Shown: positions 1-9,326 of the stretch, one piece after another
Layout: every line of letters begins with the position of its first letter
Position numbering within the stretch: the stretch's first letter is position 1
DNA from: Nocardioides sp. BGMRC 2183
GTDB taxonomy: Bacteria > Actinomycetota > Actinomycetes > Propionibacteriales > Nocardioidaceae
DNA length: 64,000 nucleotides
Direction: 5' to 3'
NCBI GenBank assembly: GCA_008123405.1
Contig: VSSA01000002.1
Coordinates: 1 to 64,000 of the forward strand
Made by a program: the position numbers and the translations under genes
Notes under the pieces: model-generated
Databases searched by the model: none
Seen by the model: only the letters and a program-made list of their open reading frames with translations
What the model was told of the DNA's origin: nothing

Positions 1-60
1 CGCACGCGACTGCAGCACAGCGGTGGTGATGCGGTCGGTGCGAGTACCGAGGATCGACAT
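1..60 (-). CDS. DUF222/HNH endonuclease-family protein, 5' end only
   Basis: The reverse strand starts with ATG at 60 and encodes MSILGTRTDRITTAVLQSRA before the window ends. This is nearly identical to the N-terminus of the full-length DUF222/HNH protein at 44492-45790 (MSILGTRTDRITSAVLDARA), and the upstream sequence is also shared. It is therefore the beginning of a second 13E12-repeat-type gene reading out of the window. Members of this family have an N-terminal DUF222 region and a C-terminal HNH nuclease motif, but only the first 20 codons are visible here. Whether the rest is intact cannot be judged. Confidence 0.85.
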   Translation of the reverse strand, partial: MSILGTRTDRITTAVLQSRA

Positions 61-97
61 GAAACGGGGCCTTCCGAGGAGCGATTCGGTAGCCCTG

Positions 98-126
98 ATT
101 CTACGCTCATTCGAACTGCTGTTCTA
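98..126 (-). promoter_or_regulatory. LexA-type SOS box and -10 of the DUF222/HNH gene
   Basis: TCGAACTGCTGTTCTA at 111-126 fits the actinobacterial SOS box (TCGAAC-N4-GTTCGA) with one half-site perfect. Seven bases beyond it, towards the gene, is a reverse-strand -10 TAGAAT (98-103). Box, spacing and -10 are the same in front of the second family member (44426-44454). Known biology: several Mycobacterium tuberculosis 13E12 genes are LexA-regulated. Repression by LexA here is an inference from the motif. Confidence 0.75.
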
Positions 127-261
127 CCAGTCTCCGACCCTCTGTGGAGGACCATCTCCGCAGGTCAGGCTGTGGATGACAGGTGGGCCGGCCAGTGACT
201 GACGGCACGGTTCGACTGGCCAGACGCGCCCTTCGCCGCCTCGCGCGCGACCGGGTGATGG

Positions 262-1320
262 TCACGCTCCCGACGTACCTCCCGAGAGGGTGACGACGAT
301 CTTCCCGACGTGCTGCCCGCGTCGGAACTCGGCCTGGGCCGCGGCCAGATCCTCGAGGGGGAACGAGGCCGCGACCACCGGACGGACCGACCCTGCCCGA
401 GCGGCGTCGACCAGCACGTCGAAGTGGCGGCGGGTGTGCATGGAGGACCCGATCAGGCTGATGTTGTGCAGGTAGAGGCGACGCAGGTCGAAGTCCACGA
501 CCGGCCCGGCGACCGCCCCGGCGATGACCCACCGGCCTCCGTCGCGGACCCAGGGCATGAGCTGCGCGACCAAAGGACCGCCCGCCACGTCGGCGACCGC
601 ATCGACCTCGCGCTGACTGCATCGGCGGATCTCCCCCAGCACGTCCTCGGCAGCACGGTCGACAGTGTGTGCGGCACCAGCCGCGCGTACGTCGTCCGCC
701 TTCGCGCCGCTCGTGATCGCGATGACCTGGGCGCCACGGGCCGCAGCGAGCTGGACCAGCGCGAGCCCGACGCCACCTGACGCGCCGGTGACCACGATCA
801 TCTCGCCCGCACCGATGTCGGCGCGTTCGAGCATGCCGAGCGCCGTGCCGTAGGACACGGGGAGCGCCGCCAGTTGGGCATCGGAGAGCGGCGACCCGGA
901 GACGTCGTGGGCGCGTGCCGCCTGCACCGTCACGTAATCGGCGAATCCACCATCGGCTTCGCTCCCCAAGAGTCCGACCGGCGGAGCATCGGGCGTTTCA
1001 TCCCGGTAGAGCGCCGGATCGACCAGGACCCGCTCACCGATCCGCGTCTCGTCGACACCGCGACCCACGCCCGCCACCACACCGGCGATGTCACCTCCCT
1101 GCACCCGCGGGAAGGCAATCGGCCCTCGCCATCCGGCCTTCGCATCGGGGTCGCCGGGGAGGCCGTAGGCACCCTCGCGGGTCCAGATGTCGGTGTTGTT
1201 GACCGCCGCGGCGGTGACCCGCACCAGCACCTCACCTGCGGCAGGCTCCGGGCGGGGCCAGTCCGTGCGCAGCCGAAGCGCCTCCGGCCCACCGTGCTCG
1301 GTCAGAACCGCTGCCCTCAT
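262..1320 (-). CDS. Zinc-type alcohol dehydrogenase-like / quinone oxidoreductase (MDR family)
   Basis: A 352-residue medium-chain dehydrogenase/reductase. The N-terminal GroES-like domain begins MRAAVLTEHGG and includes AAAVNNTDIWTREGAY; the Rossmann domain has the nucleotide-binding GASGGVG near residues 179-185. The Cys cluster of the structural zinc site is absent, pointing to an NAD(P)H:quinone or enoyl reductase rather than a zinc alcohol dehydrogenase. The substrate is unknown. In-frame ATGs also lie at 1338 and 1329; 1320 was chosen because the family usually starts MRAAVL. No clear ribosome site is visible. It is divergent from the GAP-family gene at 1485. Confidence 0.85.
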   Translation of the reverse strand: MRAAVLTEHGGPEALRLRTDWPRPEPAAGEVLVRVTAAAVNNTDIWTREGAYGLPGDPDAKAGWRGPIAFPRVQGGDIAGVVAGVGRGVDETRIGERVLVDPALYRDETPDAPPVGLLGSEADGGFADYVTVQAARAHDVSGSPLSDAQLAALPVSYGTALGMLERADIGAGEMIVVTGASGGVGLALVQLAAARGAQVIAITSGAKADDVRAAGAAHTVDRAAEDVLGEIRRCSQREVDAVADVAGGPLVAQLMPWVRDGGRWVIAGAVAGPVVDFDLRRLYLHNISLIGSSMHTRRHFDVLVDAARAGSVRPVVAASFPLEDLAAAQAEFRRGQHVGKIVVTLSGGTSGA

Positions 1321-1484
1321 CGAGTCCATGCGGTTCATCGTGGCAGCGACGGTCAAGGGAAGCTGACGCCGGATCCACCCGCGGGCGGGACCGAGAAGAC
1401 GTGGTGCCGGAGGGCTGCTATGAATGGCACCGCTCCGTCCTCAGTACGTCGTACCACCCAGCACCCATCGAGGCTGAAGAAGAC

Positions 1485-2201
1485 ATGACGATCGCGGCAC
1501 TGCTCGGTCTGGTCGGCCTCGCGCTGATCGACAGCACCAGCGTCGGTACCCTGGTCCTCCCACTGCTGATGCTCACCCATCCCCGGGTGCGGGCCTCCCG
1601 GGTGGTGGTCTACCTCGCGACGATCGGGACCTTCTACCTCCTGCTCGGCCTCGTGCTGCTCGGCGCGGCCGACCTGCTGAGTGACATCGGCACGCGACTG
1701 GACGAGAGCCGCACGGTCGATGTGATCCAACTGGTGGTCGGCGTCTGCCTGCTGGTCGGCAGCTTCTGGCCGGACACCCCGTGGGCCAAACGGGCTGCCG
1801 AGCAGCGTGCGGCCGACGGCACGCCGAGCCGGGCTCGCCGCTGGGTCGACACCGTGGCGGCCGCCGACGCCCAGTGGGCGACGGTCATCGGCATCGCACT
1901 GGTCGCCGGACTGATCGAGGCGGCGGGCATGTTGCCCTACCTGGGTGCCGTCGCCCTGATCAGCACCAGCGACCTCACCATCGCCGGCCAGGTGGCGACG
2001 CTGGCCGGTTACGTCGTGGTGATGACCCTGCCAGCGCTGGTGCTCCTCGGGCTGCGCATCGCCCTGCACGACCGGATCTCGCCGTTGCTCCAGCGGGTCT
2101 CGGACTGGATCGGCCAGCGCACCGCCGGCGCCGTCTGGTGGGCGATCGGGATCATCGGGTTCCTGCTCGCCGCCGACGCCGCCAGCCGGCTCTTCGGGTG
2201 A
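1485..2201 (+). CDS. GAP/SfLAP-family integral membrane protein
   Basis: A 238-residue protein of about six hydrophobic segments. It starts MTIAALLGLVGLALIDSTSV and continues LPLLMLTHPRVRASRVVVYL, which is characteristic of the GAP (sulfolipid-1-addressing protein) family. Mycobacterial members help export cell-envelope glycolipids; the role here is unknown. A charged cytoplasmic stretch (PWAKRAAEQRA) follows the third segment. An upstream in-frame GTG at 1401 exists, but the hydrophobic start of the family matches the ATG at 1485. It ends 11 bases from the stop of the convergent amphi-Trp gene. Confidence 0.8.
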   Translation: MTIAALLGLVGLALIDSTSVGTLVLPLLMLTHPRVRASRVVVYLATIGTFYLLLGLVLLGAADLLSDIGTRLDESRTVDVIQLVVGVCLLVGSFWPDTPWAKRAAEQRAADGTPSRARRWVDTVAAADAQWATVIGIALVAGLIEAAGMLPYLGAVALISTSDLTIAGQVATLAGYVVVMTLPALVLLGLRIALHDRISPLLQRVSDWIGQRTAGAVWWAIGIIGFLLAADAASRLFG

Positions 2202-2212
2202 CTGTCAGGAGG

Positions 2213-2428
2213 TCACCAGGTCAGCTCGATCTCCAGCTCGTTCTCCTCACCGAGCTCCACCTCGACCTTGAGCTCCACCTCGTCGGGTACGTCGACGGTG
2301 ATCCGGTGGCCGTTGCGTTCGAACTGGACGGAGTTGTGCCGAGCCAGCGCGTCGGCCAGCTCGCGGAGCTTGGCGGCGGCCTCCTCGCGGCGCAGGCGCT
2401 GGGTCTGGTCGATCTCGAAGAGGTCCAC
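2213..2428 (-). CDS. Amphi-Trp domain-containing protein
   Basis: A 71-residue protein with GTG start at 2428, seven bases behind a GAAGGAG ribosome site. It has an N-terminal charged helix (DQTQRLRREEAAAKLRELAD) followed by the domain hallmarks VDVPDEVELKVEVE and the closing ELEIELTW with terminal Trp. The amphi-Trp family is small and acidic and of unknown function. It stands alone, converging on the GAP-family gene. Confidence 0.8.
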   Translation of the reverse strand: MDLFEIDQTQRLRREEAAAKLRELADALARHNSVQFERNGHRITVDVPDEVELKVEVELGEENELEIELTW

Positions 2429-2536
2429 GGGTGCTCCTTCGTCGGGTGCTGGTCGTCTCCGACGGTACCGACCTCGATCACCTGGCGTCTGCGGGCAGGA
2501 TTCCTTCTGTCGGCGGCGCGTCCTACGTTGTTCGCC

Positions 2537-3061
2537 ATGAGCGATGACGCCGTCCTGAAGACCGCCTTGGACCAAATGGAGACCCTGATCCGCGACGCTG
2601 CGCGGCAGCCGGACGCCGCCACGCCGTGCAGCGACTGGTCGGCGGAGCAGTTGAGCGAGCACGTCGTCGCCAGCACGCTGACCTTCCTCCGGTCCGCGCG
2701 GGGGGAGCAGGTCGACTGGTCCGCACCGCCGCCCGTGGTCGACGGTGACCTCGCCGAGACCTTCGCCACCGCGGCTGCCGACCTCCTCGAGGCTCGTGCG
2801 GACGCCGGAGAGGCGGCCGGCCCGGCCGACATGCTGCTCGCGGAGTACGCAGTGCACTCGTGGGACTTGGCGATGGCGATCGGTCGGAGCACCGAGAGGT
2901 TGGACCCACAGGTTGCCGAGCGTGGTGCCGCCTTCATGTCCGCGAACCTGACCGACGACCGGCGCGGTGATGCCTTCGATCCCGCGCAGCCGGCGCCGGA
3001 GGACGCTGACGCCTATACCCGGATCGCCGCCTTCGCCGGCCGTCAGGTGGGCGCGGCATGA
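2537..3061 (+). CDS. TIGR03086-family (DinB-fold, mycothiol-dependent isomerase-like) protein
   Basis: A 174-residue protein with the motif order of the actinobacterial DinB/maleylpyruvate-isomerase superfamily: ATPCSDWSAEQLSEHV near the N-terminus and LAEYAVHSWDLAMAIG near residue 110. The His residues of these motifs form the metal site in relatives. The reaction is unknown; some superfamily members use mycothiol. A -10 TACGTT (2524-2529) lies seven bases before the ATG, so the mRNA is probably leaderless. It is followed by a strong hairpin at 3211. Confidence 0.8.
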   Translation: MSDDAVLKTALDQMETLIRDAARQPDAATPCSDWSAEQLSEHVVASTLTFLRSARGEQVDWSAPPPVVDGDLAETFATAAADLLEARADAGEAAGPADMLLAEYAVHSWDLAMAIGRSTERLDPQVAERGAAFMSANLTDDRRGDAFDPAQPAPEDADAYTRIAAFAGRQVGAA

Positions 3062-3210
3062 CCCGGGTCGGCGTCGACGTCCATCTCTCCGTCGACGCCC
3101 ATCGCGGCACCGGCCGACCAGACGCCCGAGCAGCCGGTGACGTTCCGGCGCTGAATCCACACAGCACGTGACTCCAGGCTGAACTTGGATCGACGCTGAG
3201 CGCCGACCGG

Positions 3211-3244
3211 AGCCCGGACACCGCACCTGAGGTGTCCGGGCTTT
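3211..3244 (+). terminator. Intrinsic-type terminator hairpin
   Basis: AGCCCGGACACC (3211-3222) pairs perfectly with GGTGTCCGGGCT (3231-3242) across an 8-base loop and runs into a short TTCC. It separates the 2537 gene from the copper operon, whose -35 begins 10 bases after the stem. Confidence 0.75.
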
Positions 3245-3251
3245 CCGCGGC

Positions 3252-3279
3252 TTGACGGAATACGGTAGGGGGGTATGGT
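3252..3279 (+). promoter_or_regulatory. csoR operon promoter with CsoR operator
   Basis: TTGACG at 3252-3257 and TATGGT at 3274-3279 form a promoter with a 16-base spacer. The spacer holds ATACGGTAGGGGGGTAT (3260-3276), a pseudo-palindrome with ATAC/GTAT ends around a G-run, as in CsoR operators of other actinobacteria. Apo-CsoR would block this promoter and Cu(I) would release it. The operator assignment is by motif and by the csoR gene directly downstream. Confidence 0.75.
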
Positions 3280-3317
3280 GTTGTCCTGTGCACCAGCCCC
3301 GATCGAAGGATGCGCCG

Positions 3318-3629
3318 ATGGCCGACGAGACCAGCCACCACCAGCACAGCTACATCGCCAACAACACCAAGGGCGACTACCTCAAGCGGCTGAAGCGGAT
3401 CGAGGGCCAGGCCCGCGGCCTGCAGCGGATGGTCGAGGAGGAGAAGTACTGCATCGACATCCTCACCCAGGTGTCGGCGATGACGAAGGCGCTCGAGGCG
3501 GTCGCGCTCGGCCTGCTCGACGAGCACATCGCGCACTGCGTGGTGAACGCGGTGCACGAGGGCGGTGACGAGGCCCAGATCAAGCTCAAGGAAGCCTCCG
3601 ACGCGATCGCGCGCCTCGTTCGTTCTTGA
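3318..3629 (+). CDS. csoR: Copper-sensing repressor CsoR
   Basis: A 103-residue CsoR/RcnR-type (DUF156) all-helical repressor. The Cu(I) ligands are present at family spacing: Cys45 (KYCIDIL), His70 and Cys74 (DEHIAHC), the same 25 and 4 residue intervals as M. tuberculosis Cys36/His61/Cys65. A His-rich N-terminus (SHHQH) precedes the helical core KRLKRIEGQARGL. Start ATG 3318 has GAAGGA ahead of it. First gene of an operon with copZ, a His-rich membrane protein and copA, so autoregulation through the operator at 3260 is expected. Confidence 0.93.
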   Translation: MADETSHHQHSYIANNTKGDYLKRLKRIEGQARGLQRMVEEEKYCIDILTQVSAMTKALEAVALGLLDEHIAHCVVNAVHEGGDEAQIKLKEASDAIARLVRS

Positions 3630-3691
3630 GCCATCCGTTCCTGCGTCAGCACTCAGCCAACACCCATCAGATCACCGAGAGGACCACGACC

Positions 3692-3898
3692 ATGAGCGAG
3701 ATCGCCACCTACACCGTCACCGGGATGACCTGCGGCCACTGCGTCGCCTCCGTCACCGAGGAGGTGCAGGAGATCGCCGGCGTGGAGAACGTCGAGGTCG
3801 ACCTGCCCACCGGTGCCGTCACCATCACCAGCGCCGCTCCCCTCGACGCCGCCGCGGTCAAGGCCGCCGTCGAGGAAGCCGGCTACCAGCTGGCCTGA
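3692..3898 (+). CDS. copZ: Copper chaperone CopZ (HMA domain)
   Basis: A 68-residue single heavy-metal-associated domain. The Cu(I) motif GMTCGHC is at residues 11-17, followed by the ferredoxin-like fold ending VEEAGYQLA. It should carry Cu(I) in the cytoplasm to the CopA ATPase encoded two genes on. The start is behind a GAGAGGA ribosome site, 62 bases after csoR. It ends five bases before the next gene. Confidence 0.93.
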   Translation: MSEIATYTVTGMTCGHCVASVTEEVQEIAGVENVEVDLPTGAVTITSAAPLDAAAVKAAVEEAGYQLA

Positions 3899-3903
3899 AC
3901 GTC

Positions 3904-4875
3904 ATGAGCACCCCGCTGAGACTCCTCGGCTTCATCGCCGCACTCGCGGTGGCCTTCGGCGTCACGTTCGTCGTCGGCCGCGCGATCGGTCCGATCGAGG
4001 ACGCCACCGCGACGCCGAGCCACGATGACGCCCACGCCGGTGACGGGGACCGAGACGGCGAGGGGGGACACGGCGACTCCCACGCGGAGCCCACGGCCGC
4101 CGACCAGGAGGTGCCCGGCGGACTCCAGGTCTCCGAGGACGGCTACACCTTGGTGCTCGACCGCACCGAGACCCGTCCCGGCGCCGATCGTCCCCTCTCC
4201 TTCACCATCACCGGCCCCGACGGCGCCCCGGTCACCCGCTACGACGTGGCACACGGCAAGCGGCTCCACCTGATCGCCGTACGACGCGACGGCACCGGGT
4301 TCCAGCACGTTCATCCGACCCTGGACGAGCGGACCGGCGCCTGGACGACCGAGCTGGACCTGACCCCCGGCAGTTGGCGGACCTTCGCCGACTTCACCGC
4401 CACCGGCGGGGAACCGCTCACCCTCGGTGCCGACCTCGCCGTCCCCGGTGACTTCGACCCCGCCGAGGAGACCGCAAGCGTCAGCACCGCGACGGTGGGC
4501 GACTACGAGGTCACCCTCGCCGGTGACCTGACGCCCGGCAGCGACGCCGAGCTGACCGCGACGGTGACCCGCGACGGCGTACCGGTCACGGATCTGCAGC
4601 CCTACCTGGGTGCCTACGGACACCTGGTGGCGCTGCGCTCCGGCGACCTCGCCTACCTGCACGTCCACCCCGACGGGGAGCCCGGGGACGGCAGCACCGA
4701 GCCGGGGCCGGAGGTCACCTTCTACGCGTCGGTTCCCTCCGAGGGCCGCTACCACCTCTACCTCGACTTCCGCCACGACGGACAGGTGCGGACCGCGGCG
4801 TTCACCCTCGACACCTCCCCGGAGAGCTCCGCTGGTGACCAGTCGGGCGAGCACACCGACGACCACGACCACTGA
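3904..4875 (+). CDS. His-rich membrane-anchored protein of the copper operon
   Basis: A 323-residue protein with one N-terminal transmembrane segment ([19 protein letters not shown], residues about 7-26). Next comes a His/Asp-rich linker ([20 protein letters not shown]), then two Ig-like extracytoplasmic repeats each containing a His pair motif (FQHVHPT and LHVHPDGEP), and a His/Asp tail (HTDDHDH). Similar proteins sit between copZ and copA in other actinobacteria. Extracytoplasmic copper binding or transfer is inferred from the His motifs and the operon. No enzymatic motif is recognised. Confidence 0.8.
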   Translation: MSTPLRLLGFIAALAVAFGVTFVVGRAIGPIEDATATPSHDDAHAGDGDRDGEGGHGDSHAEPTAADQEVPGGLQVSEDGYTLVLDRTETRPGADRPLSFTITGPDGAPVTRYDVAHGKRLHLIAVRRDGTGFQHVHPTLDERTGAWTTELDLTPGSWRTFADFTATGGEPLTLGADLAVPGDFDPAEETASVSTATVGDYEVTLAGDLTPGSDAELTATVTRDGVPVTDLQPYLGAYGHLVALRSGDLAYLHVHPDGEPGDGSTEPGPEVTFYASVPSEGRYHLYLDFRHDGQVRTAAFTLDTSPESSAGDQSGEHTDDHDH

Positions 4876-4894
4876 CCCTCGGAGAGGAGTCGCT

Positions 4895-7186
4895 ATGACC
4901 ACGCAGTCGCACACCGGAGTCCCGGTGGACTCCGTCGAGCTCGCGATCACCGGGATGACCTGCGCCTCCTGCGCCAACCGGATCGAACGCAAGCTCAACA
5001 AGCTGGACGGCGTCACCGCGACGGTCAACTACGCGACCGAGAAGGCGAAGGTGACCTTCCCCGAGGCGCTCGCGCCCGAGGAGCTCGTCGCGACCGTCGA
5101 GCAGGCCGGGTACGGCGCCACGTTGCCCCCGCCGCCGACGTCGGCCCCGAGCGGGGATGCGTCGGCCGCCGCCGAGCCCGACACCCTCCTCGCGCTACGT
5201 CAGCGCCTGCTGGTCTCGGCGGTGCTGAGCGTGCCGGTGATCGCGATGGCGATGGTGCCGGCCTGGCAGTTCGAGTACTGGCAGTGGCTCTCGCTGACCC
5301 TGGCCGCTCCGGTCGTGGTGTGGGGAGCGTGGCCGTTCCACAAGGCCGCCTGGGTGAACCTGCGCCACGGTACGACCACGATGGACACCCTGATCTCGCT
5401 CGGCACCCTGGCCGCATTGGGCTGGTCGGTCTATGCCCTCTTCTGGGGCACCGCGGGCGTGCCCGGGATGACCCACCCGTTCGAGCTCACCGTCGAGCGC
5501 ACCGACGGCAGTGGCAACATCTACCTCGAAGCCGCAGCCGGGGTGACCACCTTCATCCTGGCGGGCCGCTACTTCGAGCAACGGTCCAAACGCCGCGCCG
5601 GCGCCGCGCTCCGCGCACTGCTGGAGCTCGGCGCGAAGGAGGTCGCTGTCCTGGGACCCGACGGCGTCACCGAGACCCGTGTCCCGATCGAGCGGCTCAC
5701 GGTCGGGGATCGCTTCGTCGTACGACCTGGCGAGAAGATCGCGACCGACGGCAGTGTCGAGGAGGGCACGTCCGCGGTCGACGCCTCGATGCTGACCGGG
5801 GAGTCGGTCCCGGTCGAGGTCGGTCCGGGCGAGGACGTGGTCGGCGGCTGCGTCAACGCCGGCGGACGGCTCGTGGTCCGCGCCACCCGGGTCGGCGGCG
5901 ACACCCAACTCGCCCAGATGGCGCGGCTGGTCGAAGACGCACAGAACGGCAAGGCGCAGGTGCAGCGCCTCGCCGACCGCGTCTCCGGCGTCTTCGTCCC
6001 GATCGTGCTGCTGCTCTCGGCGGGCACCCTCGGCTTCTGGCTCGGCACCGGAAACGGCGTCGCGGTCGCGTTCACCGCCGCGGTGTCGGTGCTGATCATC
6101 GCCTGCCCCTGCGCACTGGGCCTCGCCACGCCGACCGCGCTGATGGTCGGCACCGGACGCGGTGCGCAGCTGGGCATCCTGATCAAGGGCCCCGAGGTGC
6201 TCGAGTCCACCCGCGCGGTCGACACCGTGGTGCTGGACAAGACCGGCACCGTCACCACCGGGCAGATGAGGCTGGGCCAGGTGATCCCCGCCGATGGCGA
6301 GGACGCGGAGCAGGTGCTGCGCCTGGCCGGTGCGCTGGAGGATGCCTCCGAGCACCCGATCGCCCGTGCGATCGCCGACGCGGCCCGCGACCGGACCGGT
6401 GCGCTGCCCGCCGTCGAAGGCTTCACCAACCTCGAGGGACTGGGCGTGCAGGGCGTCGTCACCGACACCGCCGATCCGAGCGTCAGTCATGCTGTCCTAG
6501 TCGGGCGTCCGCGCCTGCTGGCCGAGTGGTCACAGCAGCTCGACCCCGCGCTGCAGCGATCCTTCGAGGAGGCGCAGGCGGCCGGTGGCACCGCGGTCGC
6601 CGTCGGTTGGGACGGCAAGGCCCGCGGCGTGATCGTCGTCGCCGATGCGATCAAGGAGACCTCCGCCGCCGCGATCCGCGGGCTGCGCGACCTCGGCCTC
6701 CGGCCGGTCCTGCTCACCGGCGACAACGCGGCCGTGGCCCGCACGGTGGCCACCGAGGTCGGGATCGACGAAGCCGACGTGATCGCCGACGTGCTGCCCG
6801 CCGACAAGGTCGACGTGGTGGCACGGCTGCAGCGCGAAGGACGGGTCGTGGCGATGGTCGGGGACGGCGTCAACGACGCGCCGGCGCTGGCCCAAGCCGA
6901 CCTCGGACTGGCGATGGGAACCGGCACCGACGTGGCGATCGAGGCCAGCGACCTGACCCTGGTCCGCGGCGACCTGCTGGTCGCGGTCGACGCGATCCGG
7001 CTGTCGCGACGTACGCTCTCGACGATCAAGGGCAACCTGTTCTGGGCGTTCGCCTACAACGTCGCCGCCCTGCCGTTGGCCGCCGCCGGCCTGCTCAACC
7101 CGATGCTCGCCGGGGCCGCGATGGCGTTCTCCTCGGTCTTCGTGGTCTCGAACAGCCTGCGGTTGCGGCGGTTCCGGCCGGGCTGA
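4895..7186 (+). CDS. copA: Cu(I)-exporting P1B-type ATPase CopA
   Basis: A 763-residue P-type ATPase that exports Cu(I). Visible in order: one N-terminal HMA domain with GMTCASC (residues 20-26); membrane segments from about residue 105; the actuator loop [11 protein letters not shown]; the metal-transport motif CPC (404-406, in [17 protein letters not shown]); the phosphorylation motif DKTGT (Asp448); the P1B-specific SEHPIARA; and the hinge [10 protein letters not shown]. Length and motifs are complete. Start ATG 4895 follows GGAGAGGAG. Last gene of the csoR operon, closed by the hairpin at 7198. Confidence 0.95.
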   Translation: MTTQSHTGVPVDSVELAITGMTCASCANRIERKLNKLDGVTATVNYATEKAKVTFPEALAPEELVATVEQAGYGATLPPPPTSAPSGDASAAAEPDTLLALRQRLLVSAVLSVPVIAMAMVPAWQFEYWQWLSLTLAAPVVVWGAWPFHKAAWVNLRHGTTTMDTLISLGTLAALGWSVYALFWGTAGVPGMTHPFELTVERTDGSGNIYLEAAAGVTTFILAGRYFEQRSKRRAGAALRALLELGAKEVAVLGPDGVTETRVPIERLTVGDRFVVRPGEKIATDGSVEEGTSAVDASMLTGESVPVEVGPGEDVVGGCVNAGGRLVVRATRVGGDTQLAQMARLVEDAQNGKAQVQRLADRVSGVFVPIVLLLSAGTLGFWLGTGNGVAVAFTAAVSVLIIACPCALGLATPTALMVGTGRGAQLGILIKGPEVLESTRAVDTVVLDKTGTVTTGQMRLGQVIPADGEDAEQVLRLAGALEDASEHPIARAIADAARDRTGALPAVEGFTNLEGLGVQGVVTDTADPSVSHAVLVGRPRLLAEWSQQLDPALQRSFEEAQAAGGTAVAVGWDGKARGVIVVADAIKETSAAAIRGLRDLGLRPVLLTGDNAAVARTVATEVGIDEADVIADVLPADKVDVVARLQREGRVVAMVGDGVNDAPALAQADLGLAMGTGTDVAIEASDLTLVRGDLLVAVDAIRLSRRTLSTIKGNLFWAFAYNVAALPLAAAGLLNPMLAGAAMAFSSVFVVSNSLRLRRFRPG

Positions 7187-7197
7187 GGGGTCGGCGC

Positions 7198-7249
7198 GTT
7201 TGCGTCATACGAACCGTGGCGCCCCGACCCCGATCGGTATGACGCAAAC
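7198..7249. terminator. Long hairpin between convergent copA and acyl-CoA ligase genes
   Basis: GTTTGCGTCATAC (7198-7210) and GTATGACGCAAAC (7237-7249) are perfect 13-base inverted copies with a 26-base loop. It lies 12 bases after the copA stop and 26 before the stop of the opposing gene, so it would serve as a bidirectional terminator. There is no strong U-tract. Confidence 0.65.
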
Positions 7250-7275
7250 CGGGCGACGCGGGGCCAGGAGCGGCG

Positions 7276-9021
7276 TCAGCCTCGGGCGGTGTGACGCGCC
7301 AAGTGCTCCTCACGGGCGACTCGTCGCAGCACCTTGCCGATCATCGAGCGGGGCAGTTCGTCGACCACGTCGATCCGCCGCGGTACGGCGTAGCCGGGGA
7401 GGCGGTCGGCGGCATAGGCCCTGAGCTCGGCGAGGGTCGGCGCCACCGCCCCATCCGCCGGTACGACGACCGCCAGCACCTCCTCGTCCGAGCCACCCTC
7501 GCGCGGCAGACCGACCACCGCGACGTCCTCGATCGCGGGCATCGTGCGCAGGTGGTCCTCGACCACAGAGGGGAACACCTTGAACCCGCCGACCACGATC
7601 ATCTCCTTGACCCGGTCGACCAGCGTCGCGAACCCCGCCGCGTCGACCTCGACCACGTCGCCGGTGCGCAGCCAGCCGTCGGTCAGGACGATCGCGGTCT
7701 CGTCGGGGCGGCCGACGTACCCGTTGAAGACCTGGGGACCGCGGATCCACAGCTCGCCGCGGACCACCCCGTCCGCGCGAGCGACAGCGTCGGTCCCGGA
7801 CTCGGCGTCAACGACCCGGATCTCAGTATTGGGGAACGGCAGGCCCAGCGTGCCGGGCCGGCGCAGCGGCGAGCACGGATTGCCGAGGGCGATCGGCGAC
7901 GCCTCGGTCATCCCGTACCCCTCGATCAGCAGGCCGCCGGTGCGCCGCTCCCAACGTTCGGCGACCTCGCGGCCCAACGGCATCGCACCGCTGAAGGCGA
8001 GCTCGATGCTGCGGAGGTCGACAGGACGCCGCTCCGCCTCGACGCGGTCCAGGATCCGGCCGAACATCGGAGCCACTCCGGGCAGGAAGGTCGCGGGACG
8101 CCGTCGCTGGGCCGCGACCACCGCGGCGGGGTCGAAGTTCGGGAAGGCGACCAGGGTCGCCCCGATCGTCGCCGGCAACACCAGGCAGAAGATCATCCCG
8201 AAGGCATGGAAGAAGGGCAGCATCCCGTAGACCACCTCCGCGCCGTCGGCGAACCCCGCCCACGCCTTGCCGTGCAGTGCATTGGCGAGCAGGTTGCGAT
8301 GGGTGATCGCGGCGGCCTTCGGCACCCCCGTGGTGCCCCCGGTGAACAGGATCAGCGCGGTGTCGTCGGGGCCGCGACCGTGGCTGTGCTGCTCGGGGTG
8401 GACGTCACGCAGCAGGTCGCTCCACCGTGACGCACCGGCCTCGTCGCCGCCAGTGAGCGCGTCGCGCTTCTCCCGCGCCGCGGCGACCGGCAGACGCAAC
8501 AGCAGCCGCGCCCACAGCGGCAGGTCCTCGGCCACGTCGACCGAGACCACCTCCCGCAGCTGGCCCTCGCCGGCGCGCCGCGCATCGGCGACTCGGTTGC
8601 GCCACACCAGCGCCACGCTGCTGCCGGCCAGCGCGAACTGATCGCGCAGCTCCTCGGTCGAGTACGTCGGATTGTGCTCCACCACGACCCCACCCACCGC
8701 GAGCACGGCATGGAAGGCGACCACGTGGGAGGTGCAGTTGGGCATCACCAGCGAGACCGCGTCGCCCTCACCGACCCCGAGCTCGACCAGTGCGGCAGCG
8801 GCGCGCTCCACATCAGCTGCCAACGCCGCATAGCTGGTCGTCTCGCCGAGGAAGTCGACGGCGGGGCGGGCACCCCACCGATCGGCCGCCTCCGGCAGCA
8901 ACTGGTCGAGGGTCGTGTCCGGGATCTCGATGTCCCCGGGGACGCCATCGCTGTAGTTGTCCAGCCACGGCCGGTTGTCGAACAAGTCGGTGTCCTCTCG
9001 GGCTCGGTGACCCTCGCTCAT
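7276..9021 (-). CDS. Long-chain acyl-CoA ligase (AMP-forming)
   Basis: A 581-residue adenylate-forming enzyme. The P-loop-like motif LFTGGTTGVPKAA, the A5 region EGYGMTEASPIA, the hinge TGDVVEVDAAGFATLVDRVKE and the C-terminal catalytic Lys region (PRSMIGKVLRR) are all present. It should activate a fatty or other carboxylic acid to its CoA thioester. The family is usually annotated as long-chain fatty-acid ligase; chain length cannot be read from sequence. Start ATG 9021 is 53 bases after csbD on the same strand. Confidence 0.9.
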   Translation of the reverse strand: MSEGHRAREDTDLFDNRPWLDNYSDGVPGDIEIPDTTLDQLLPEAADRWGARPAVDFLGETTSYAALAADVERAAAALVELGVGEGDAVSLVMPNCTSHVVAFHAVLAVGGVVVEHNPTYSTEELRDQFALAGSSVALVWRNRVADARRAGEGQLREVVSVDVAEDLPLWARLLLRLPVAAAREKRDALTGGDEAGASRWSDLLRDVHPEQHSHGRGPDDTALILFTGGTTGVPKAAAITHRNLLANALHGKAWAGFADGAEVVYGMLPFFHAFGMIFCLVLPATIGATLVAFPNFDPAAVVAAQRRRPATFLPGVAPMFGRILDRVEAERRPVDLRSIELAFSGAMPLGREVAERWERRTGGLLIEGYGMTEASPIALGNPCSPLRRPGTLGLPFPNTEIRVVDAESGTDAVARADGVVRGELWIRGPQVFNGYVGRPDETAIVLTDGWLRTGDVVEVDAAGFATLVDRVKEMIVVGGFKVFPSVVEDHLRTMPAIEDVAVVGLPREGGSDEEVLAVVVPADGAVAPTLAELRAYAADRLPGYAVPRRIDVVDELPRSMIGKVLRRVAREEHLARHTARG

Positions 9022-9074
9022 CGTACGGCGAGGGGCACCGACTCCCGGAGGCCCACCTCCTGCGCCTGGAGGTG

Positions 9075-9248
9075 CTACTTCTTGAAGGCGTCCTTCACCT
9101 TCTCGCCGGCCTGCTTGAGGTCGGCCGCACCCTGCTCACCCTTGCCTTGGGCTTCACGCTTCTCGTCGCCGGTGGCCTTGCCCTCGGTCTCCTTGGCCTT
9201 GCCGCTCAGCTTGTCGGCAGTGTTCTTGATCTTGTCGTCGAGTCCCAT
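9075..9248 (-). CDS. CsbD-family stress protein
   Basis: A 57-residue, very Lys/Glu-rich hydrophilic protein (MGLDDKIKNTADKLSGKAKE at the N-terminus, VKDAFKK at the end), matching the CsbD family. Family members are general-stress-induced; the molecular function is unknown. The start has a strong AAGGAGG ribosome site. It lies between the acyl-CoA ligase and the sugar dehydrogenase gene on the same strand. Confidence 0.85.
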   Translation of the reverse strand: MGLDDKIKNTADKLSGKAKETEGKATGDEKREAQGKGEQGAADLKQAGEKVKDAFKK

Positions 9249-9326
9249 CGGGTCCTCCTTCGATCGAGTACTCCCAGTCGAGCACGGTCGATCAAGCCGT
9301 ACCCGATGCGCACGCCGGTAGCCCGG

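Noticed and set aside
1781-2536. An upstream extension of the 2537 protein to 426 residues
   Set aside because: The extension overlaps the GAP-family gene in another phase, and the true start has a -10 seven bases upstream.
2213-3226. A long reverse-strand frame extending the amphi-Trp protein to 337 residues
   Set aside because: The extension is Arg-rich shadow of the 2537 gene; the GTG at 2428 has a good ribosome site and gives the family length.
5284-7242. A 652-codon open frame on the plus strand in another phase of copA
   Set aside because: It is Arg/Gly-rich without domains and overlaps copA, which has all P-type ATPase motifs. It is a high-G+C shadow frame.
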